From Diploptera punctata (taxonomy: Eukaryota > Arthropoda > Insecta > Blattodea > Blaberidae): a stretch of 64,000 nt of DNA. The stretch is taken from positions 3,060,001-3,124,000 of the forward strand of contig JASPKZ010003844.1 in NCBI GenBank assembly GCA_030220185.1, written 5' to 3'. Made by a program: the position numbers and the translations under genes. The notes beneath the pieces are model-generated. The model did no database searches and was not told where the DNA came from. It worked only from the letters and a program-made list of their open reading frames with translations. This document shows positions 63,480 to 64,000 of the stretch, one piece after another; the first letter of the stretch is position 1; each line of letters starts with the position of its first letter.

Positions 63480-64000
63480 TTTGTTAGGTAACTATGGAAA
63501 ATCTAAACTATTTCAAGAACACGATACCAAATTTTATTGACCTATTATTTTGTGCAATATATTACAAGTATGAGTTTTCTTGCGACAATAATAATCGATT
63601 AACGATTTAAGCTCTATAACCGTATGAAATGGAGTAAAATTTAAGACTGGAAGAGGCTCTTTATTTTCCTGCACATTATACGCCGCACTACCTTTGTCTC
63701 GGCTTGGATCATATTTCATCATGCGCTCGAAATTTCTGGGGTTAAATTGACGCTAGAAGCTATTATCTTAGAAGGATTGAAGACGCCTGTATCTGGCATT
63801 CCTCTCTTTTGTATATAAGTCACCGACCCATTTACTCTGGAGTATTTCAGTCTCTATGTCTTCATATCGTGTTATTACTTAGTCTGAGGCATTCCTGTGT
63901 AATTTCTGATTTATCATTTCTCTTAATAAATATATCATTATTCATTTAACAAAATAATTATTATTCTGACTTTTCTTGCAATTTAACTGTTAATATTTTT
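63480..64000. other. No recognised feature
   Basis: A 62-codon minus frame (63534-63722) has no motif. Window ends here. Confidence 0.4.

Overview
This window looks like nuclear DNA of a large, repeat-rich insect genome, most plausibly a cockroach or close relative. The grounds are very high AT content, many decayed non-LTR retrotransposons, tRNA-derived SINEs, Tc1/mariner-class DNA transposons, Penelope-like elements (PLEs) and long microsatellites, with no bacterial gene organisation. The species is an inference from the feel of the dominant LINE family (WAGHVARM ... GKPEGKRPVGRPRMRW), not a database result. I found no intact host gene, no complete tRNA or rRNA gene and no CRISPR array. Almost every recognisable reading frame is a mobile-element relic.

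Layout. 0-6 kb: LINE 3' ends, including one LINE interrupted by a second insertion with a 13-bp target-site duplication (TSD), and a ~0.5 kb unclassified repeat. 6.0-7.25 kb: a fifteen-unit 81-bp minisatellite. 7.4-8.7 kb: a diverged ~130-bp satellite-like array. 9-16 kb: AT-rich DNA with LINE fragments, a foldback MITE, a modular repeat with an AAAC tail and a first PLE foldback. 16.6-22 kb: a 237-bp foldback, two internally deleted DDE transposons flanked by TA, and a 0.9-kb inverted PLE carrying a GIY-YIG endonuclease-like domain. 22-33 kb: SINEs, nested LINEs, a 1.24-kb near-perfect LINE palindrome with an RNase H domain, and an 883-bp DDE transposon. 33-45 kb: LINEs, another DDE transposon, SINEs, and the longest LINE relic (reverse transcriptase, 43.0-44.6 kb). 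45-56 kb: three more PLE copies plus a further foldback, SINEs and LINE ends. 56-64 kb: LINE ends, two copies of a SINE with different tails, a PLE-like foldback and long AAT arrays.

The most interesting system is the PLE family. Loci at about 9.05, 15.0, 21.0, 45.9, 48.0 and 55.5 kb share a leader (TCAA...CCGTTGAGGT) and are flanked by 8-14 bp direct repeats; most carry an antisense copy of the 3' end followed by a sense copy. Next to the stop of the GIY-YIG frame is a hammerhead-ribozyme-like core (CUGAnGA, stem II, GAAA, NUH). Its stem II differs between loci but stays paired, and its helix III is self-complementary in the better-preserved copies (AGCGCU or AGGCCU). Two further foldbacks (52.9 and 58.6 kb) have the same architecture with a different core (GAAACGUC or a variant).

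The DDE transposons at 17.9, 20.4, 29.3 and 39.4 kb, and a half copy at 51.1 kb, also form one group: ~110-240 bp terminal inverted repeats, TA target sites, and scraps of a transposase with an N-terminal YTF/YTW-x-EYADM module and a C-terminal SPDLTPLDFFLWG block.
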